Source: Luteimonas suaedae
GTDB lineage: Bacteria; Pseudomonadota; Gammaproteobacteria; Xanthomonadales; Xanthomonadaceae
Length of the DNA: 64,000 nt
Assembly (NCBI RefSeq): GCF_008312895.1
Contig: NZ_VSSP01000005.1
Coordinates: 124,001 to 188,000 of the forward strand
Reading direction: 5' to 3'
Positions 18,678 to 30,053 of this stretch are shown piece by piece (positions within the stretch are counted from its first letter, which is position 1; each line of letters opens with the position of its first letter). The notes beneath the pieces are model-generated. The model was given only the letters and a program-made list of their open reading frames with translations. It was not told where the DNA came from and did not search any database. Both the position numbers and the translations under genes were made by a program.

Positions 18678-21053
18678 TCAGAACCGGACGTTGACGCTGG
18701 CCCAGACGTTGCGGGCCTTGTCCTTGTTGTTGTAGTCGTCGAGATAGATCGGCGTATAGCTGCCGTCGTCGTTCTCGCTGAAGGTGGTGCGGAAGCTGGT
18801 GAAATCCTCGTCCAGCAGGTTGTTGATCCGCGCGGCGACGGAGACATGGTCGTTGAACCGGTACTGCGCAGCCAGGTGAAGGACCTCGTAGCCCTTGTAG
18901 TAAAGCGCGTTGCCGTCGTCGTCGGTGCTGCCGCGGTAGCGCCTGGAGCGGGTCTCGCCGATCAGTTGCATGCTGAACCGGTCGGTGACGGCCCAGTCGA
19001 GCGTGGCGTTGAGCATGTGCCGGACCGATTGAGTCAGCGGCAGTCCGGCGTCATCGCCGCTGAGGCGCTCACTGTCGGTATAGGTGTAGTTGGCGCGGAT
19101 CGACAGCGGTTCGACGAGACGATAGCGACCGGCGACCTCGATGCCGCGGATGCGGGCCTCGTCGACATTGATGTACTGGTTGACGTTGCCGGTGCCCAGC
19201 ACCGCCCAGTACTCGCCGAGGTTGACGCACGGGCGCACGCCGCCGGTGTCGGTGCAGCTGCGGCTGACCTCCGCGCGTTCGATCTTGTCCTCGAAGTCGT
19301 TCTGGAAGGCGGTGATGTTGAAGTTGTGCGCGCCGCCGGGGGACGTCCAGTACAGCGCGATCTCGCTGTTGACGCTGGTTTCCGGTTCCAGGTCCGGATT
19401 GCCGGCCCAGGGATTGGTGCCCTGGCCGCCGAAGCCGGTGATGCCGTCGTACAGGTCGGTGGTCTTGGGCGTCTTGTAGCCGGTGCTGACGCCGCCCTTC
19501 AGGGTCCAGTTCGGGGCCAGGTCGTAGACCGCGTAGGCACGCGGGCTGAGACTGCCGCCGAACAGGTTGTGGTCGTCGTGGCGCAGGCCCAGGGTGAGGG
19601 TCAGCGGATCGACCGGCGACCAGTTGTCCTCGGCGAACAGCGACCACATCCGGTGCTTCTGCACGGTGCCGTTGCCGTAGCCGCCGCTCTCCATGCCGAA
19701 CACACCGTCCTCGAGTTCGCCGTCGATCGCCTGGCCGCCGACCACGAAGTGATGGTCGCCGCCCAAGCCGTCGTAGGGAACGTCGAGCTTGGCGTCGAGC
19801 GTGTACTGGCTGCTTTCCATGGTGCGCGCGGGGCGCGGCAGGAACGCCGCTTCCGCCAGGGCCATGCGCTCGGCCTCGTCCAGGCCGGCGTAGTCGCCGG
19901 TGCCGTCGTAGATCTGCTGCAGCAGCACCCGCTCCTCGACCGAGAAGGGCAGGGTACGGCCCTCGTTGGCGGTCTCGATCCGGGCCAGGGAGACGAAGCT
20001 GTCGCCGAAGCGCCACGTGCCGTGATGGGTCAGCGCCCACTGGTCGCGGGTGAACCTCTGCTCGTCCACGTAGCCCACGCGCGGAGCCACCAGGCCGGTG
20101 CGGGACTGCCAGATGGTCTCGATGCTGTCCACGGTGCCCAGTGGATACGACGTGCTGCCGAGATTGTTGGTGTACGGACGGTTGTCGTATTCCTGTTCCG
20201 AGGTGTCGTAGTCGAAGGTGACGCTCTGGGCGTCGGTCGGCGTCCAGCTCAGGGTGAAGCCGGCATTGGTGTTGGTGTTGTCCACCGTCTTGCCGCCGCC
20301 GCCGAAACCGAGCGCGCGCTCGTGCGGCGCGCCGGCCGGGTCGCGGATGACTTCGTACTCCGGCGTGGAGGCGTCGCGCCGGTACCACGATCCACGCACG
20401 CCCAGGCCCAGCCGGTCGGCGACGAGCGGGCCGGCGAGGGCGAAGTCGAAGGTGCTGTCCGCGCCGAAGTCGTCGTTCTCCTGGTAGTTGTGCGACGCCG
20501 TCGCCGAGCCGTACCAGCGTTCCCCGACCTTGCGGGTGATGATGTTGATCACGCCGCCCAGCGCGTCGGCGCCGTACAAGGTGGAAGCCGGGCCGCGGAT
20601 CACCTCGATGCGCTCGATCATGTCCAGCGGCGGGACATGGTTGAACTGGTTGCCGCCGAAGTTGTTGGGATAGATGTCACCGTGGTTGTTCTGGCGCCGG
20701 CCGTCGATCAGCACCAGCGTGTAGTCCGCGCCCATGCCGCGCATGCTGATCGACTTCTGCCCGGTCTTGTCGGAGGTCTCGCCGACGTCCACGCCTTCCA
20801 GGTCGCGGACGGCGTCGATCAGCGTCATGTAGGGGCGCTTGGTCAGCTCCTCGTGGGTGACGATGGAGATGCTGGCCGGCGCGTCGGTGAGCTTCTGCTC
20901 GAAGCCGGCGGCGGTCACCACCACCGCGTCGAGATCGGTGGTGGCGGCGCCCGCGTCGGCAGAGCGCTCCGCGGCGGCCGGCGTGGCGGCGAGGAGCAAG
21001 AGGATCGCCGCCGACAGCGTGGCGCGACGGGGGGTGCGAACGGCATCGGCCAT
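18678..21053 (-). CDS. TonB-dependent outer-membrane receptor, Fur-box controlled
   Basis: A 791-residue outer-membrane receptor expected to import a ferric siderophore or similar iron complex. The signal peptide is at residues 1-28 ([12 protein letters not shown]). A TonB-box-like DAVVVTAAG lies at about 43-51, and the plug domain shows [20 protein letters not shown] and [12 protein letters not shown]. Near 160 is the plug-end pattern [20 protein letters not shown] 22-strand barrel region follows, ending in a terminal Phe (VWASVNVRF) as needed for barrel assembly. The promoter upstream has a Fur box between its -35 and -10. It is the first gene of the six-gene operon. The exact ligand is unknown; CirA/FepA-type receptors are closest in look. 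Confidence 0.93.
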   Translation of the reverse strand: MADAVRTPRRATLSAAILLLLAATPAAAERSADAGAATTDLDAVVVTAAGFEQKLTDAPASISIVTHEELTKRPYMTLIDAVRDLEGVDVGETSDKTGQKSISMRGMGADYTLVLIDGRRQNNHGDIYPNNFGGNQFNHVPPLDMIERIEVIRGPASTLYGADALGGVINIITRKVGERWYGSATASHNYQENDDFGADSTFDFALAGPLVADRLGLGVRGSWYRRDASTPEYEVIRDPAGAPHERALGFGGGGKTVDNTNTNAGFTLSWTPTDAQSVTFDYDTSEQEYDNRPYTNNLGSTSYPLGTVDSIETIWQSRTGLVAPRVGYVDEQRFTRDQWALTHHGTWRFGDSFVSLARIETANEGRTLPFSVEERVLLQQIYDGTGDYAGLDEAERMALAEAAFLPRPARTMESSQYTLDAKLDVPYDGLGGDHHFVVGGQAIDGELEDGVFGMESGGYGNGTVQKHRMWSLFAEDNWSPVDPLTLTLGLRHDDHNLFGGSLSPRAYAVYDLAPNWTLKGGVSTGYKTPKTTDLYDGITGFGGQGTNPWAGNPDLEPETSVNSEIALYWTSPGGAHNFNITAFQNDFEDKIERAEVSRSCTDTGGVRPCVNLGEYWAVLGTGNVNQYINVDEARIRGIEVAGRYRLVEPLSIRANYTYTDSERLSGDDAGLPLTQSVRHMLNATLDWAVTDRFSMQLIGETRSRRYRGSTDDDGNALYYKGYEVLHLAAQYRFNDHVSVAARINNLLDEDFTSFRTTFSENDDGSYTPIYLDDYNNKDKARNVWASVNVRF

Positions 21054-21179
21054 GGGCGGCTCCGGAGGCGGGTCAGGTGGTCTCGGCCCAGGTCTGGCGG
21101 CGGCTCGACAGGCGTTGACGTGGGGTGGGGCACCAGGCGAGCCGCGGTCGATCGCCCGCGGCGGCGCTGCTGGATGCGA

Positions 21180-21207
21180 ATTTTAATGAGAATTATTCTC
21201 AAATCAA
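21180..21207 (-). promoter_or_regulatory. Fur box inside a sigma-70 promoter for the TonB receptor operon
   Basis: On the minus strand TTGATT (-35, 21202-21207) and TAAAAT (-10, 21180-21185) are separated by exactly 16 bases. The spacer is almost wholly the palindrome GAGAAT-A-ATTCTC (21188-21200 on the plus strand, perfect 6-1-6 symmetry). This matches the core of known Fur sites. Iron-loaded Fur bound here would block RNA polymerase directly. Confidence 0.88.
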
Positions 21208-21286
21208 GGGCGCGGGCGTGCGTCTGGATGCCGGTGCGATGTTCGGTGCGCCGAATTGATTCCGGAAACGATGCCGAAAGCCGGCC

Positions 21287-21625
21287 TCAGCCGCGGTCGT
21301 CACGGGTCCAGACGGCGCCGTCTTCGACCCGGACCGGGAACTTCGGCACCGGTGCGTAGGCCGGCGCGCACAGGACACGGCCGTCGCGGACATCGAACTT
21401 CGCCCCGTGCAGGGCACACTCGATGCTGGCCTCGCCGGCGTCGAAGGCGCCCGCAGAGAGCTCGAAGTCCTCGTGGCTGCAGCGGTCCTCCAGCGCGTAG
21501 AAGGCGCCGTCGTGGTTGAAGACCAGGATCGGCGTGTCGCCGTCCCAGGCCACCCGCATCTCGCCGGGCAACAGTTCCGAGGTCGCGCAGACGCGGACCC
21601 AGCCCTGGTTATCCATCGGCGGCAT
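21287..21625 (-). CDS. Rieske-type 2Fe-2S ferredoxin
   Basis: A 112-residue soluble Rieske protein. Ligands are C-x-H in DRCSHEDF (about residues 48-55) and C-x2-H in ECALHGAKFD (about 69-78). These match the NirD/bedA-type ferredoxin rather than the cytochrome bc1 Rieske, which has extra cysteines. There is no signal peptide, so it is cytosolic. It follows the SUF genes on the same strand with a 147-bp gap after the acetyltransferase gene and could receive its cluster from SUF. Its redox partner is unknown. An internal ATG at 21616 is an equally possible start. Confidence 0.9.
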   Translation of the reverse strand: MPPMDNQGWVRVCATSELLPGEMRVAWDGDTPILVFNHDGAFYALEDRCSHEDFELSAGAFDAGEASIECALHGAKFDVRDGRVLCAPAYAPVPKFPVRVEDGAVWTRDDRG

Positions 21626-21772
21626 CAGGTCGGCCCGCGGCGGGACTGGATCGGCATGGGCGGACGGTCGTGCAGGTCATCCCCGGCGATTGTAGCGGCG
21701 GCGACGGCGGTTTTCCGATCCGCGATCGTCCGCATCCGGGCCGCTTCTTTCGGGTGCGGCCGGAACCGCTGT

Positions 21773-22318
21773 TTACAGCGCCTTCTCCAGCACTTCGAAG
21801 CGCAGGTCGTCGCGCTTCGGAATGCCGAAGCGGACATCGCCATAGGGGAACGGCTTGTAGACGCCGGTGCGTCGGTAGCCGCGGCGTTCGTACCAGGCGA
21901 TCAGCGATTCGCGCAGATCGATCACGGCCATGCGCATGGCCGGCAGGTGCCAGTCCTCGCGCGCGATACGTTCGGCTTCGGTCAACAGGACGTGGCCGAG
22001 ACCGGCACCCTGCAGGTCGGGCCGCACCGCGAACATGCCGAAGTAGCCGACACCGTCGTCCTCGGCGACATGCGCGCAGGCGAGCAGCGCCGGTTCCGCA
22101 GCGCCGTCGGGCGTGGTCTCGGCCAGCAAGACCCGGCTGCGCGGACGCGCAATGTCGGTGCGCAGCAGGTCGGGGTCGATACGGCTGCCTTCGAGCAGGT
22201 CGGCCTCCGTGGTCCAGCCGACGCGGCTGGCGTCGCCGCGGTAGGCGGAGGTCACCAAGGCGACGATGGCATCGACGTCGGCAGGCGTGGCGTCGCGGAA
22301 CCCCTGGACTGGCGTCAT
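21773..22318 (-). CDS. GNAT family N-acetyltransferase
   Basis: An acetyl-CoA-dependent transferase of 181 residues. The fold is recognisable from FRDATPADVDAIVALV at the start and the CoA-binding loop VRPDLQGAGLGHVLL (about 108-122, Q/RxxGxG/A). YERRGYRRTG follows toward the end. The substrate cannot be read from the sequence. The start may be ATG 22318 or ATG 22324, since no clear ribosome site separates them. It lies 33 bp or less after the decarboxylase gene and so is likely the penultimate gene of the extended SUF transcript. Confidence 0.85.
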   Translation of the reverse strand: MTPVQGFRDATPADVDAIVALVTSAYRGDASRVGWTTEADLLEGSRIDPDLLRTDIARPRSRVLLAETTPDGAAEPALLACAHVAEDDGVGYFGMFAVRPDLQGAGLGHVLLTEAERIAREDWHLPAMRMAVIDLRESLIAWYERRGYRRTGVYKPFPYGDVRFGIPKRDDLRFEVLEKAL

Positions 22319-22351
22319 GAGCATTGGGACTGGCGGGCGGACGAGACGCGA

Positions 22352-23758
22352 TTATCGCGGCAACGCATCGAGCGCGTCACGTACCGCGGCGAAGGCGCGC
22401 TCGACGTCGTCGATGCGCGTGCGCCAGTTGCATACGGCGGCGCGCAGGATCGCGCGGCCGTCCAGCCGCGACGCGGAGAAGAAGGCGGTGCCCTCGGCGA
22501 CCAGGCGCGCATGCAGCGCCGCCAGCGCCGCATCGTCGCCGTCGGCGAGGCGGAAGCAGGCGACGTTCAGTCGCACCGGGGCGGCCGACCGCAGGCGCGG
22601 CTCGGATTCGACCAGGGTGCCGAAGTGCCGTGCAGCGGCGCAGTTGCGCTCGACGATATCGGCATAGCCCGCGCGGCCGTATGCGCGCAGGCCCGTCCAC
22701 AGCGGCAGCGCGCGCAGGCGACGCGAGTTCTCGGGGCCCAGGTGCAGATAGTTGTCGGCTGCCGCTTCGGGCGGCGCCAGGTAGTCGGAGCGGTTCTGGA
22801 ACACCTCCACCTGCAGCGGCAGATGGGCGTTGAACATGACGGCGCAGTCGTAGGGGAGATTGAGCCACTTGTGCGCATCCACGGCGACCGAATCGGCCGC
22901 TTCGATGCCGGCCAGGCGCGTCCGGTACCGCGGGGACGCGGCGGCGATGCCGCCGAATGCCGCATCCACGTGCAGCCAGAAGGGGAACGCGTGTTTGAGC
23001 CGCGCGATCGCCGCCAGGTCGTCGAAGTCGGCGGTGTTGACGGTGCCGGCGCTGGCGCAGACGATCGCGGGCGCGTCGTTGCCGGCCAGTGCATCGCGCA
23101 GCGCGTCCACGTCGAGCGCCTCGCGGCCGGGCAGCGGCGGCAGCGGACGCAGCGCGTTGCGGCCCAGGCCCAGCATCGACAGCGCCTTGCCGATGCTCGA
23201 ATGGGCGCTGCCGGCGAACACCGCAGGCGCGGGCAGGCCGCCCGCACCGTCGGCGGCGATGTCGTGGCCCATGGCGCGCCCGTACCATTGCCGCGCCAGC
23301 GCCAGGCCGCTGAAGTTGGCCATCGTCGCGCCGGTCACGCACACGCCGGTCCAGCCCGTGGGCCACCCCAGCAGTTGCCGCAGCATGTCGAGCGCCTGCA
23401 TTTCGATCTGCGGCGCGCAGCTGTCGCCGCTGCGCTGCTGTGCGTTCTGGTCGTAGGCGGCGGTCAGCCAGTCGGCGGCGAGCGCGGCGGGCGTGACGCC
23501 GCCGGTGACGAAGCCGAAATAGCGTGGTCCGGCGCTCGCGGACAGGTAGCGGTCGTAATCGCGATGAAAACCGTCCAGCGCCGCCGCCGCGCCGATGCCT
23601 GCTTCCGGCAGCGTCGCGGCGCTGCCCGGCCCTTCGGCCGAGAGCCGGGCGGCAGCCGGCCGCTCGTCGAGCCCGTCCAGGAACGCCTGCGCCAGGCGCA
23701 GCGCCCGTTCGAGCACGGCATCGAAATCGTCGAGGTCCCGCGCGAGCCGTGGATCCAT
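22352..23758 (-). CDS. PLP-dependent group II decarboxylase / aminotransferase-like protein
   Basis: A 468-residue fold-type I PLP enzyme of the glutamate/aromatic-L-amino-acid decarboxylase group. Marks are RYFGFVTGG, AYDQNAQQRSG, TGATMANFSGLALAR (phosphate-binding), and HVDAAFGG (the PLP-pyridine Asp). The Schiff-base lysine is K297 in VDAHKWLN. The gene directly follows sufS (21 bp), so it is probably co-transcribed with SUF, an unusual neighbour. It might make an amine or act as an aldehyde synthase; the substrate is unknown. Confidence 0.87.
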   Translation of the reverse strand: MDPRLARDLDDFDAVLERALRLAQAFLDGLDERPAAARLSAEGPGSAATLPEAGIGAAAALDGFHRDYDRYLSASAGPRYFGFVTGGVTPAALAADWLTAAYDQNAQQRSGDSCAPQIEMQALDMLRQLLGWPTGWTGVCVTGATMANFSGLALARQWYGRAMGHDIAADGAGGLPAPAVFAGSAHSSIGKALSMLGLGRNALRPLPPLPGREALDVDALRDALAGNDAPAIVCASAGTVNTADFDDLAAIARLKHAFPFWLHVDAAFGGIAAASPRYRTRLAGIEAADSVAVDAHKWLNLPYDCAVMFNAHLPLQVEVFQNRSDYLAPPEAAADNYLHLGPENSRRLRALPLWTGLRAYGRAGYADIVERNCAAARHFGTLVESEPRLRSAAPVRLNVACFRLADGDDAALAALHARLVAEGTAFFSASRLDGRAILRAAVCNWRTRIDDVERAFAAVRDALDALPR

Positions 23759-23779
23759 TGCGCCGGGTTCCGCGCCGCG

Positions 23780-25048
23780 CTAGCCCAGCAGGCCGCGCAC
23801 CTTGCGCAGCGCGGCGACGAAGGCGTCGATCTCCTCGTGCGTGTTGTAGAACGCGAGCGAGGCGCGGCAGGTGGCGGCGACGCCGTAGAACTGCAGCAGC
23901 GGATGGGCGCAGTGCTGGCCGGAGCGGATCGCCACGCCCTCCAGGTCGAGCAGGGTGGCCAGGTCGTGCGCGTGCGCGCCCTCGACCAGGAACGACACCA
24001 CCGCGGCCTTGTCCGGTGCGTTGCCGAAGATGCGCAGGCCGTCGACCCTGGCCAGTTCCTCGTTCAGATGCGCTAGCAGTTCGGCCTCGCGCGCCTCGAT
24101 CCGCTCCAGCCCCAGTACCTGCAGGTAGTCGACCGCGGCGCCGAGGCCGACGAAGCCGGCGATATTGGGCGTGCCGGCCTCGAACTTGTGCGGCGGGTCG
24201 TTGAACACGGTGCCGTCGAAGCTGACCTCGCGGATCATCTCGCCGCCGCCGATGAACGGCGGCATCGCCTGCAGGTGTTCGCGTCGCGCCCACAGCGCGC
24301 CGGTGCCGGTGGGGCCGCACATCTTGTGCCCGGTGAAAGCGTAGAAGTCGCAGCCGATTGCGGCGAGGTCGATCCGGCGGTGCGGCACCGCCTGCGAGCC
24401 GTCGACCACGGTGACCACGCCGCGCTTGCGCGCCTCGCGGCAGATCGCGCGCACCGGATTGACGGTGCCGAGCAGGTTGGACACGTGCGCCACTGCCAGC
24501 AACTTCACCTCCGGCGTCATCGCTGCGTACAGCGCGTCGAGGTCGAGCGTGCCGTCGTCGTTGATCTCGGCGACGCGGATCGTGGCGCCGGTGCGTTCAG
24601 CGACCAATTGCCAGGGCACGATGTTGGCGTGGTGCTCCATGCGCGAGACCAGGATGACGTCGCCGGGCTTGAGCCGCGGCAATGCCCAGGAGTACGCGAC
24701 CAGGTTGATGGCGAAGGTGGTGCCGCTGCACAGCACCAGTTCGTCGGCGCGCACGTTGAGCAGGGTCGCCAGCTTCTTGCGCGAGGCCTCGTACGCCTCG
24801 GTGGCCTCGCTGCCGAGCTGGTGCACGGCGCGGCTGACGTTGGCGTTGAAGCGACGGTAGTAGCCGTCCATCGCCTCGATCACCGCCGAGGGCTTCTGCG
24901 AGGTGTTGGCGTTGTCGAAATAGACCAGCGGGCGGTCGTGCACCGAGCGGTACAGCAGCGGGAAATCGGCGCGCACCCGGCCCCAATCGATGCCGGCCTG
25001 CGCGCCCGGGGCGGGTGGAACGGCATCGGCGGCGTGCGGCATACTCAT
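23780..25048 (-). CDS. sufS: Cysteine desulfurase SufS
   Basis: It takes sulfur from cysteine as a persulfide and hands it to the SufBCD scaffold in the cytosol. The PLP lysine is K242 in FTGHKMCGPTG and the persulfide Cys is C380 in RSGQHCAHPL, the short active-site loop typical of class II (SufS) enzymes. YFDNANTSQKP is at about 43-53. The length is 422 residues. The ATG at 25048 overlaps the sufD stop (ATGA). No sufE follows, so the sulfur shuttle partner must lie elsewhere. Confidence 0.96.
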   Translation of the reverse strand: MSMPHAADAVPPAPGAQAGIDWGRVRADFPLLYRSVHDRPLVYFDNANTSQKPSAVIEAMDGYYRRFNANVSRAVHQLGSEATEAYEASRKKLATLLNVRADELVLCSGTTFAINLVAYSWALPRLKPGDVILVSRMEHHANIVPWQLVAERTGATIRVAEINDDGTLDLDALYAAMTPEVKLLAVAHVSNLLGTVNPVRAICREARKRGVVTVVDGSQAVPHRRIDLAAIGCDFYAFTGHKMCGPTGTGALWARREHLQAMPPFIGGGEMIREVSFDGTVFNDPPHKFEAGTPNIAGFVGLGAAVDYLQVLGLERIEAREAELLAHLNEELARVDGLRIFGNAPDKAAVVSFLVEGAHAHDLATLLDLEGVAIRSGQHCAHPLLQFYGVAATCRASLAFYNTHEEIDAFVAALRKVRGLLG

Positions 25049-26298
25049 GCCGGCGCCAGCGCCTGCAGGGCGCGGTCGAGATGGCTGTCGAGCGTCTCGC
25101 GGGCGGCGGATGCTGCGACCGCGGACAATGGCTCGCGCGCGAACGCGGCCGTCAGCAGCCTGCGCGCCTCGCCTTCCGGCAGGCCGCGCGTACGCAGATA
25201 GAACAGCGCCTCGGCATCCAGCCGGCCGACGGTGGCGCCGTGCGCGGCCTGTACCTCGTCGGCGTGGATCACCAGCACCGGCTGGGTGTCGATCTCCGCG
25301 CCTTCGGAGAGCAGCAGGTTCTTGTTGGACAGCTGTGCGTCGCTGCCGTCGGCGCCCTCGTGGATGGTGATGCCGCCGTGGAACACGGCGCGCCCGCGGC
25401 CGGCGCCGATGCCGCGCCACAGCAGGCCGCAGGTGGTGTCGCGGGCGAGGTGCTCGATGCCGAGCCGGGTATCGAGATGACGGCGGCCGGTGGCCAGCAG
25501 CACGCCGTTGGCGGTTAAGTGCGCGCCGGCGCCCTGCAGGCGCACGTTGAGCTCGTGCCGCGACAATGCGCCGCCCAGTTCCAGGTCGACGCGCTCGTAG
25601 CGCGCCGATGCCGCCAGCGTGGCCTCGGTACGCAGGAACGCGGTGGCGCCGTCGGCCCCGGACTGCACGCGTGCATGCAGCAGGCGGCCGCCGTCGCCGA
25701 CGTCGATGTCCATCAGCGCGTTGTCGAGGTGGCGGTGCGTACCGGCGGCGAGGTGATGTTCGACCAGCTGCAGCGAGGCGCCGTCGCCGATCGTGATCGC
25801 GTGCCGCAGGTGCCAGGCCAGTTCGCGGTCCGCCTGCGGCGCGCCGATGAAGACCAGGTGGACCGGCGCATCGATCTGGGCGCCGGCTGCGGCCCGCAGC
25901 ACCACGCCGTCATCGGCGAGGGCCGCGGCGAGCCGCGCGAACACGGCGTCACTGCGGTCGTAGCGGGACGCATCGCCGGAGCCGCGCTCGGCCTCGCCGG
26001 CGCGAGGGCGCAGGGTCAGTCCGTCCGGCAGTGCATCCAGCTCGGAGAGCATTTCGGCGTGACGGCCGTTGACGAACACCAGCCGCGGCGACGGAATCCC
26101 GGCCAGCAGTGCCGGATCGATGTCCGGCACGGTTTCAGCGGCGGCGAATGCGCGCCGCTCGAGCGCGCGCAGCGGCGTGTACTTCCAGGCTTCGCTGCGC
26201 GGCCCGGGCAACCCGTCGCGCAGCGCGGCATCGAGCGCCGCGCGACGGCGTGCGTCGCCGTCGAACCCGGCGGCGAGCGAGTCGAGCAGCAAGCTCAT
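25045..26298 (-). CDS. sufD: Fe-S assembly scaffold subunit SufD
   Basis: A partner of SufB and SufC in the cluster-building complex, needed for iron entry. At 417 residues it shows EAWKYTPLRAL near the N-terminus (residues 36-46). The C-terminal beta-helix core contains VFHGGITIHEGADGSDAQ, NKNLLLSEGAEIDTQPVL and a His-containing ADEVQAAHGATVG (the SufB-SufD interface region). The start at ATG 26298 is chosen for the MSLLLDSL opening; longer frames upstream run into sufC. It is overlapped by sufS. Confidence 0.94.
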   Translation of the reverse strand: MSLLLDSLAAGFDGDARRRAALDAALRDGLPGPRSEAWKYTPLRALERRAFAAAETVPDIDPALLAGIPSPRLVFVNGRHAEMLSELDALPDGLTLRPRAGEAERGSGDASRYDRSDAVFARLAAALADDGVVLRAAAGAQIDAPVHLVFIGAPQADRELAWHLRHAITIGDGASLQLVEHHLAAGTHRHLDNALMDIDVGDGGRLLHARVQSGADGATAFLRTEATLAASARYERVDLELGGALSRHELNVRLQGAGAHLTANGVLLATGRRHLDTRLGIEHLARDTTCGLLWRGIGAGRGRAVFHGGITIHEGADGSDAQLSNKNLLLSEGAEIDTQPVLVIHADEVQAAHGATVGRLDAEALFYLRTRGLPEGEARRLLTAAFAREPLSAVAASAARETLDSHLDRALQALAPA

Positions 26299-26359
26299 GC
26301 CGCGACTCCGGAATGCCGGTGCGGGACGCCCGCGGAAATGGGGTGGAGCGACTGCAGGT

Positions 26360-27193
<834 letters not shown>

Positions 27194-27250
27194 GGGGATT
27201 CGGGATTCAGGGGTTGGTGTTTGGGTGCGCGGGGAACTTTGGTGCCGACT

Positions 27251-27374
27251 GGAGCGAGGAGTGAGTGAAGAGGAGTGAGGAGTGAGTAAAAGCGGGAGCA
27301 ACGACGAGCCACGTTCCGGCTTCTGCTCTCTCTCATTCCTCACTCCTCTTCACTCACTTCTATCTCTCGCTCCC
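27251..27374. repeat. Inverted repeat of GAGTGAG type between sufB and sufC
   Basis: The left arm (about 27251-27286) is built of GAGGAGTGAGTGAAG units. It is complementary to the right arm (about 27332-27374), with nearly 27 matching bases over 27261-27286 and 27332-27358. The structure lies within the suf operon, in the transcribed spacer, and would form a long RNA hairpin. A related but diverged element is at 53893-54085. Confidence 0.8.
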
Positions 27375-27378
27375 ACCG

Positions 27379-28839
<1,461 letters not shown>

Positions 28840-28853
28840 GGGCTGCCTACTGT

Positions 28854-29315
28854 CTAGACGGTGGCGAGGCGAGCGGCGATCCGTTTCGCCCCGGGGGAAG
28901 AGGATGGGGGTGGCGCGTCGTCGAGCATCTGCGCCAGGCTGACGCCGCGCAGCGCATCGGCGACCACGTCGTTGATACGGCGCCAGTTGGCGCGCACCCC
29001 GCACTGGTGGGAGATGCCGCACAGGCCGTCGTCGAGGCTGCATTCGGTCATCGCCAGCGGGCCTTCCATCGCCTCGACGATCTCGATCAGGCTGATCGCC
29101 GCGGCCGGGCGCGCCAGCCGGTAGCCGCCGTGCGCGCCGCGAAAGCCTTCCACCAGGCCGGCCTGCGCCAGCGGCTTGAGCACCTTGCTGACCGTCGGCG
29201 CCTCCAGGCCGGCGCGCTCGGCCAGGTCGGCCGCGCACAGCACCGTATCCGGGCGCGCGGCGAGCACGGTCAGGACGACGGTGGCGTAGTCGGTAAGGCG
29301 GGTGACGCGCAGCAT
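28854..29315 (-). CDS. Rrf2-family Fe-S regulator of the SUF operon (IscR/SufR-like)
   Basis: A 153-residue winged-helix repressor sensing Fe-S status. The HTH is [19 protein letters not shown]...[19 protein letters not shown], followed by the Rrf2 wing [11 protein letters not shown]. Cluster ligands can be read as C in [11 protein letters not shown] and SHQCGV (three Cys at about 91, 97, 103). The start at 29315 is favoured: the longer 29372 frame would begin inside the promoter -35 and the 29330 ATG leaves only about 8 bases of leader. It leads the suf genes and is expected to regulate itself through the palindrome at 29331-29355. Confidence 0.92.
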   Translation of the reverse strand: MLRVTRLTDYATVVLTVLAARPDTVLCAADLAERAGLEAPTVSKVLKPLAQAGLVEGFRGAHGGYRLARPAAAISLIEIVEAMEGPLAMTECSLDDGLCGISHQCGVRANWRRINDVVADALRGVSLAQMLDDAPPPSSSPGAKRIAARLATV

Positions 29316-29330
29316 GGCGGCGGATTCCAT

Positions 29331-29372
29331 AAAACGTACCGAAATTGTACGCTTTCGGGTCGCCGAGACCAA
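29331..29372 (-). promoter_or_regulatory. SUF operon promoter with palindromic operator over the -10
   Basis: On the minus strand the -35 TTGGTC (29367-29372) and -10 TACAAT (29344-29349) are 17 bases apart. The -10 lies inside the dyad AAAGCGTAC-7-GTACGTTTT (29331-29355, one mismatch between 9-base arms). That is the size and symmetry expected for an Rrf2 dimer site. Occupancy would mask the -10 directly, consistent with autorepression. Confidence 0.75.
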
Positions 29373-29489
29373 CCGGTGCGTTCAGCGGCCAGACGTACAT
29401 GCCGGGTCGCCCGAGTGCGGTGCAGGTTGGGTGTGTCGGCGACCGATTCTTCGGTGAGGGGCGGTGGATTCGTAGGCGCCGGAATCAGC

Positions 29490-29590
29490 GGCGCCCGGTC
29501 CGGGGCATGCTCCCCGGCTCGGTCCGGCCATCCATGGCCGGACTCGCCGCCGCAGCCCATCCCTGGGCTGCTGTCCGCATGCCCCGGCCC
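29490..29590. repeat. Inverted unit of the CCGGCCATGG repeat family
   Basis: It contains the palindrome TCCGGCCAT-CC-ATGGCCGGA at 29523-29542. Read on the minus strand, the surrounding bases follow the same order as the two direct copies downstream (palindrome then GGACCGA). It also has long GGGGCATGC/GCATGCCCC ends, so the unit can fold on itself. Confidence 0.65.
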
Positions 29591-29760
29591 GGACGCCGCA
29601 TCGGCGATTCATTTACGGGTGCCCGGATGCTTTCCCAACAGAAGCCTCCGAACGTTGGAGCGGGAGCAGTGCTGGGGCGAAGCAAACCATGGCTGGCCTG
29701 TGGCCCTGCGTCCGGCCATGGAGCGCCGGACCGAAGGGTGGAGCAACTCCCGTTGCACTG
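29585..29760. repeat. Direct repeat unit, copy 1
   Basis: About 175 bases sharing with the unit at 29874-30053 the ordered words GATTCATTTACGG, GCTTTCC, CCGAA, GGAGCGGGAG-like, GTCCGGCCATGG and CCGGACCGAAGGG-GGAGCAA. Identity is roughly two thirds or better by eye. The palindromic core is at 29710-29731. Confidence 0.75.
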
Positions 29761-29873
29761 TTTCCGCCCCCGGTGGGCTGGTCGAAGCCGCTCCTGGATC
29801 CAGGATCTCAAGAGCAAGCGGTCGCAGGCAATGAATAGCCTGCCGCGCAGCTTCTGCTGTCCACACCCCTGCC

Positions 29874-30053
29874 TGGATGCCGCACCGGAGATTCATTTAC
29901 GGATGCTCCAGTGCTTTCCAACCGAAGCCACCGAATCCTGAAGCGGGAGACGCGTCGTGGGGATTGCGGAGAGCTGCACAGGGATGTGCAGCGGCCCTGA
30001 GTCCGGCCATGGATGGCCGGACCGAAGGGCGGAGCAATCCCCACGGCGCGGCT
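29874..30053. repeat. Direct repeat unit, copy 2
   Basis: The second copy of the unit above, about 289 bases downstream, with a more perfect palindrome (GTCCGGCCAT-GG-ATGGCCGGAC, 30001-30022). Both copies point the same way toward the SET-domain gene. Confidence 0.75.

Noticed and set aside
18306..21359. 1017-residue open frame on the plus strand
   Set aside because: It is antisense to the TonB receptor and PepSY genes. Long antisense frames arise from GC-rich codon bias and it has no family motif.
21407..24076. 889-residue plus-strand frame
   Set aside because: Antisense to the Rieske, acetyltransferase, decarboxylase and sufS genes, no domain seen.
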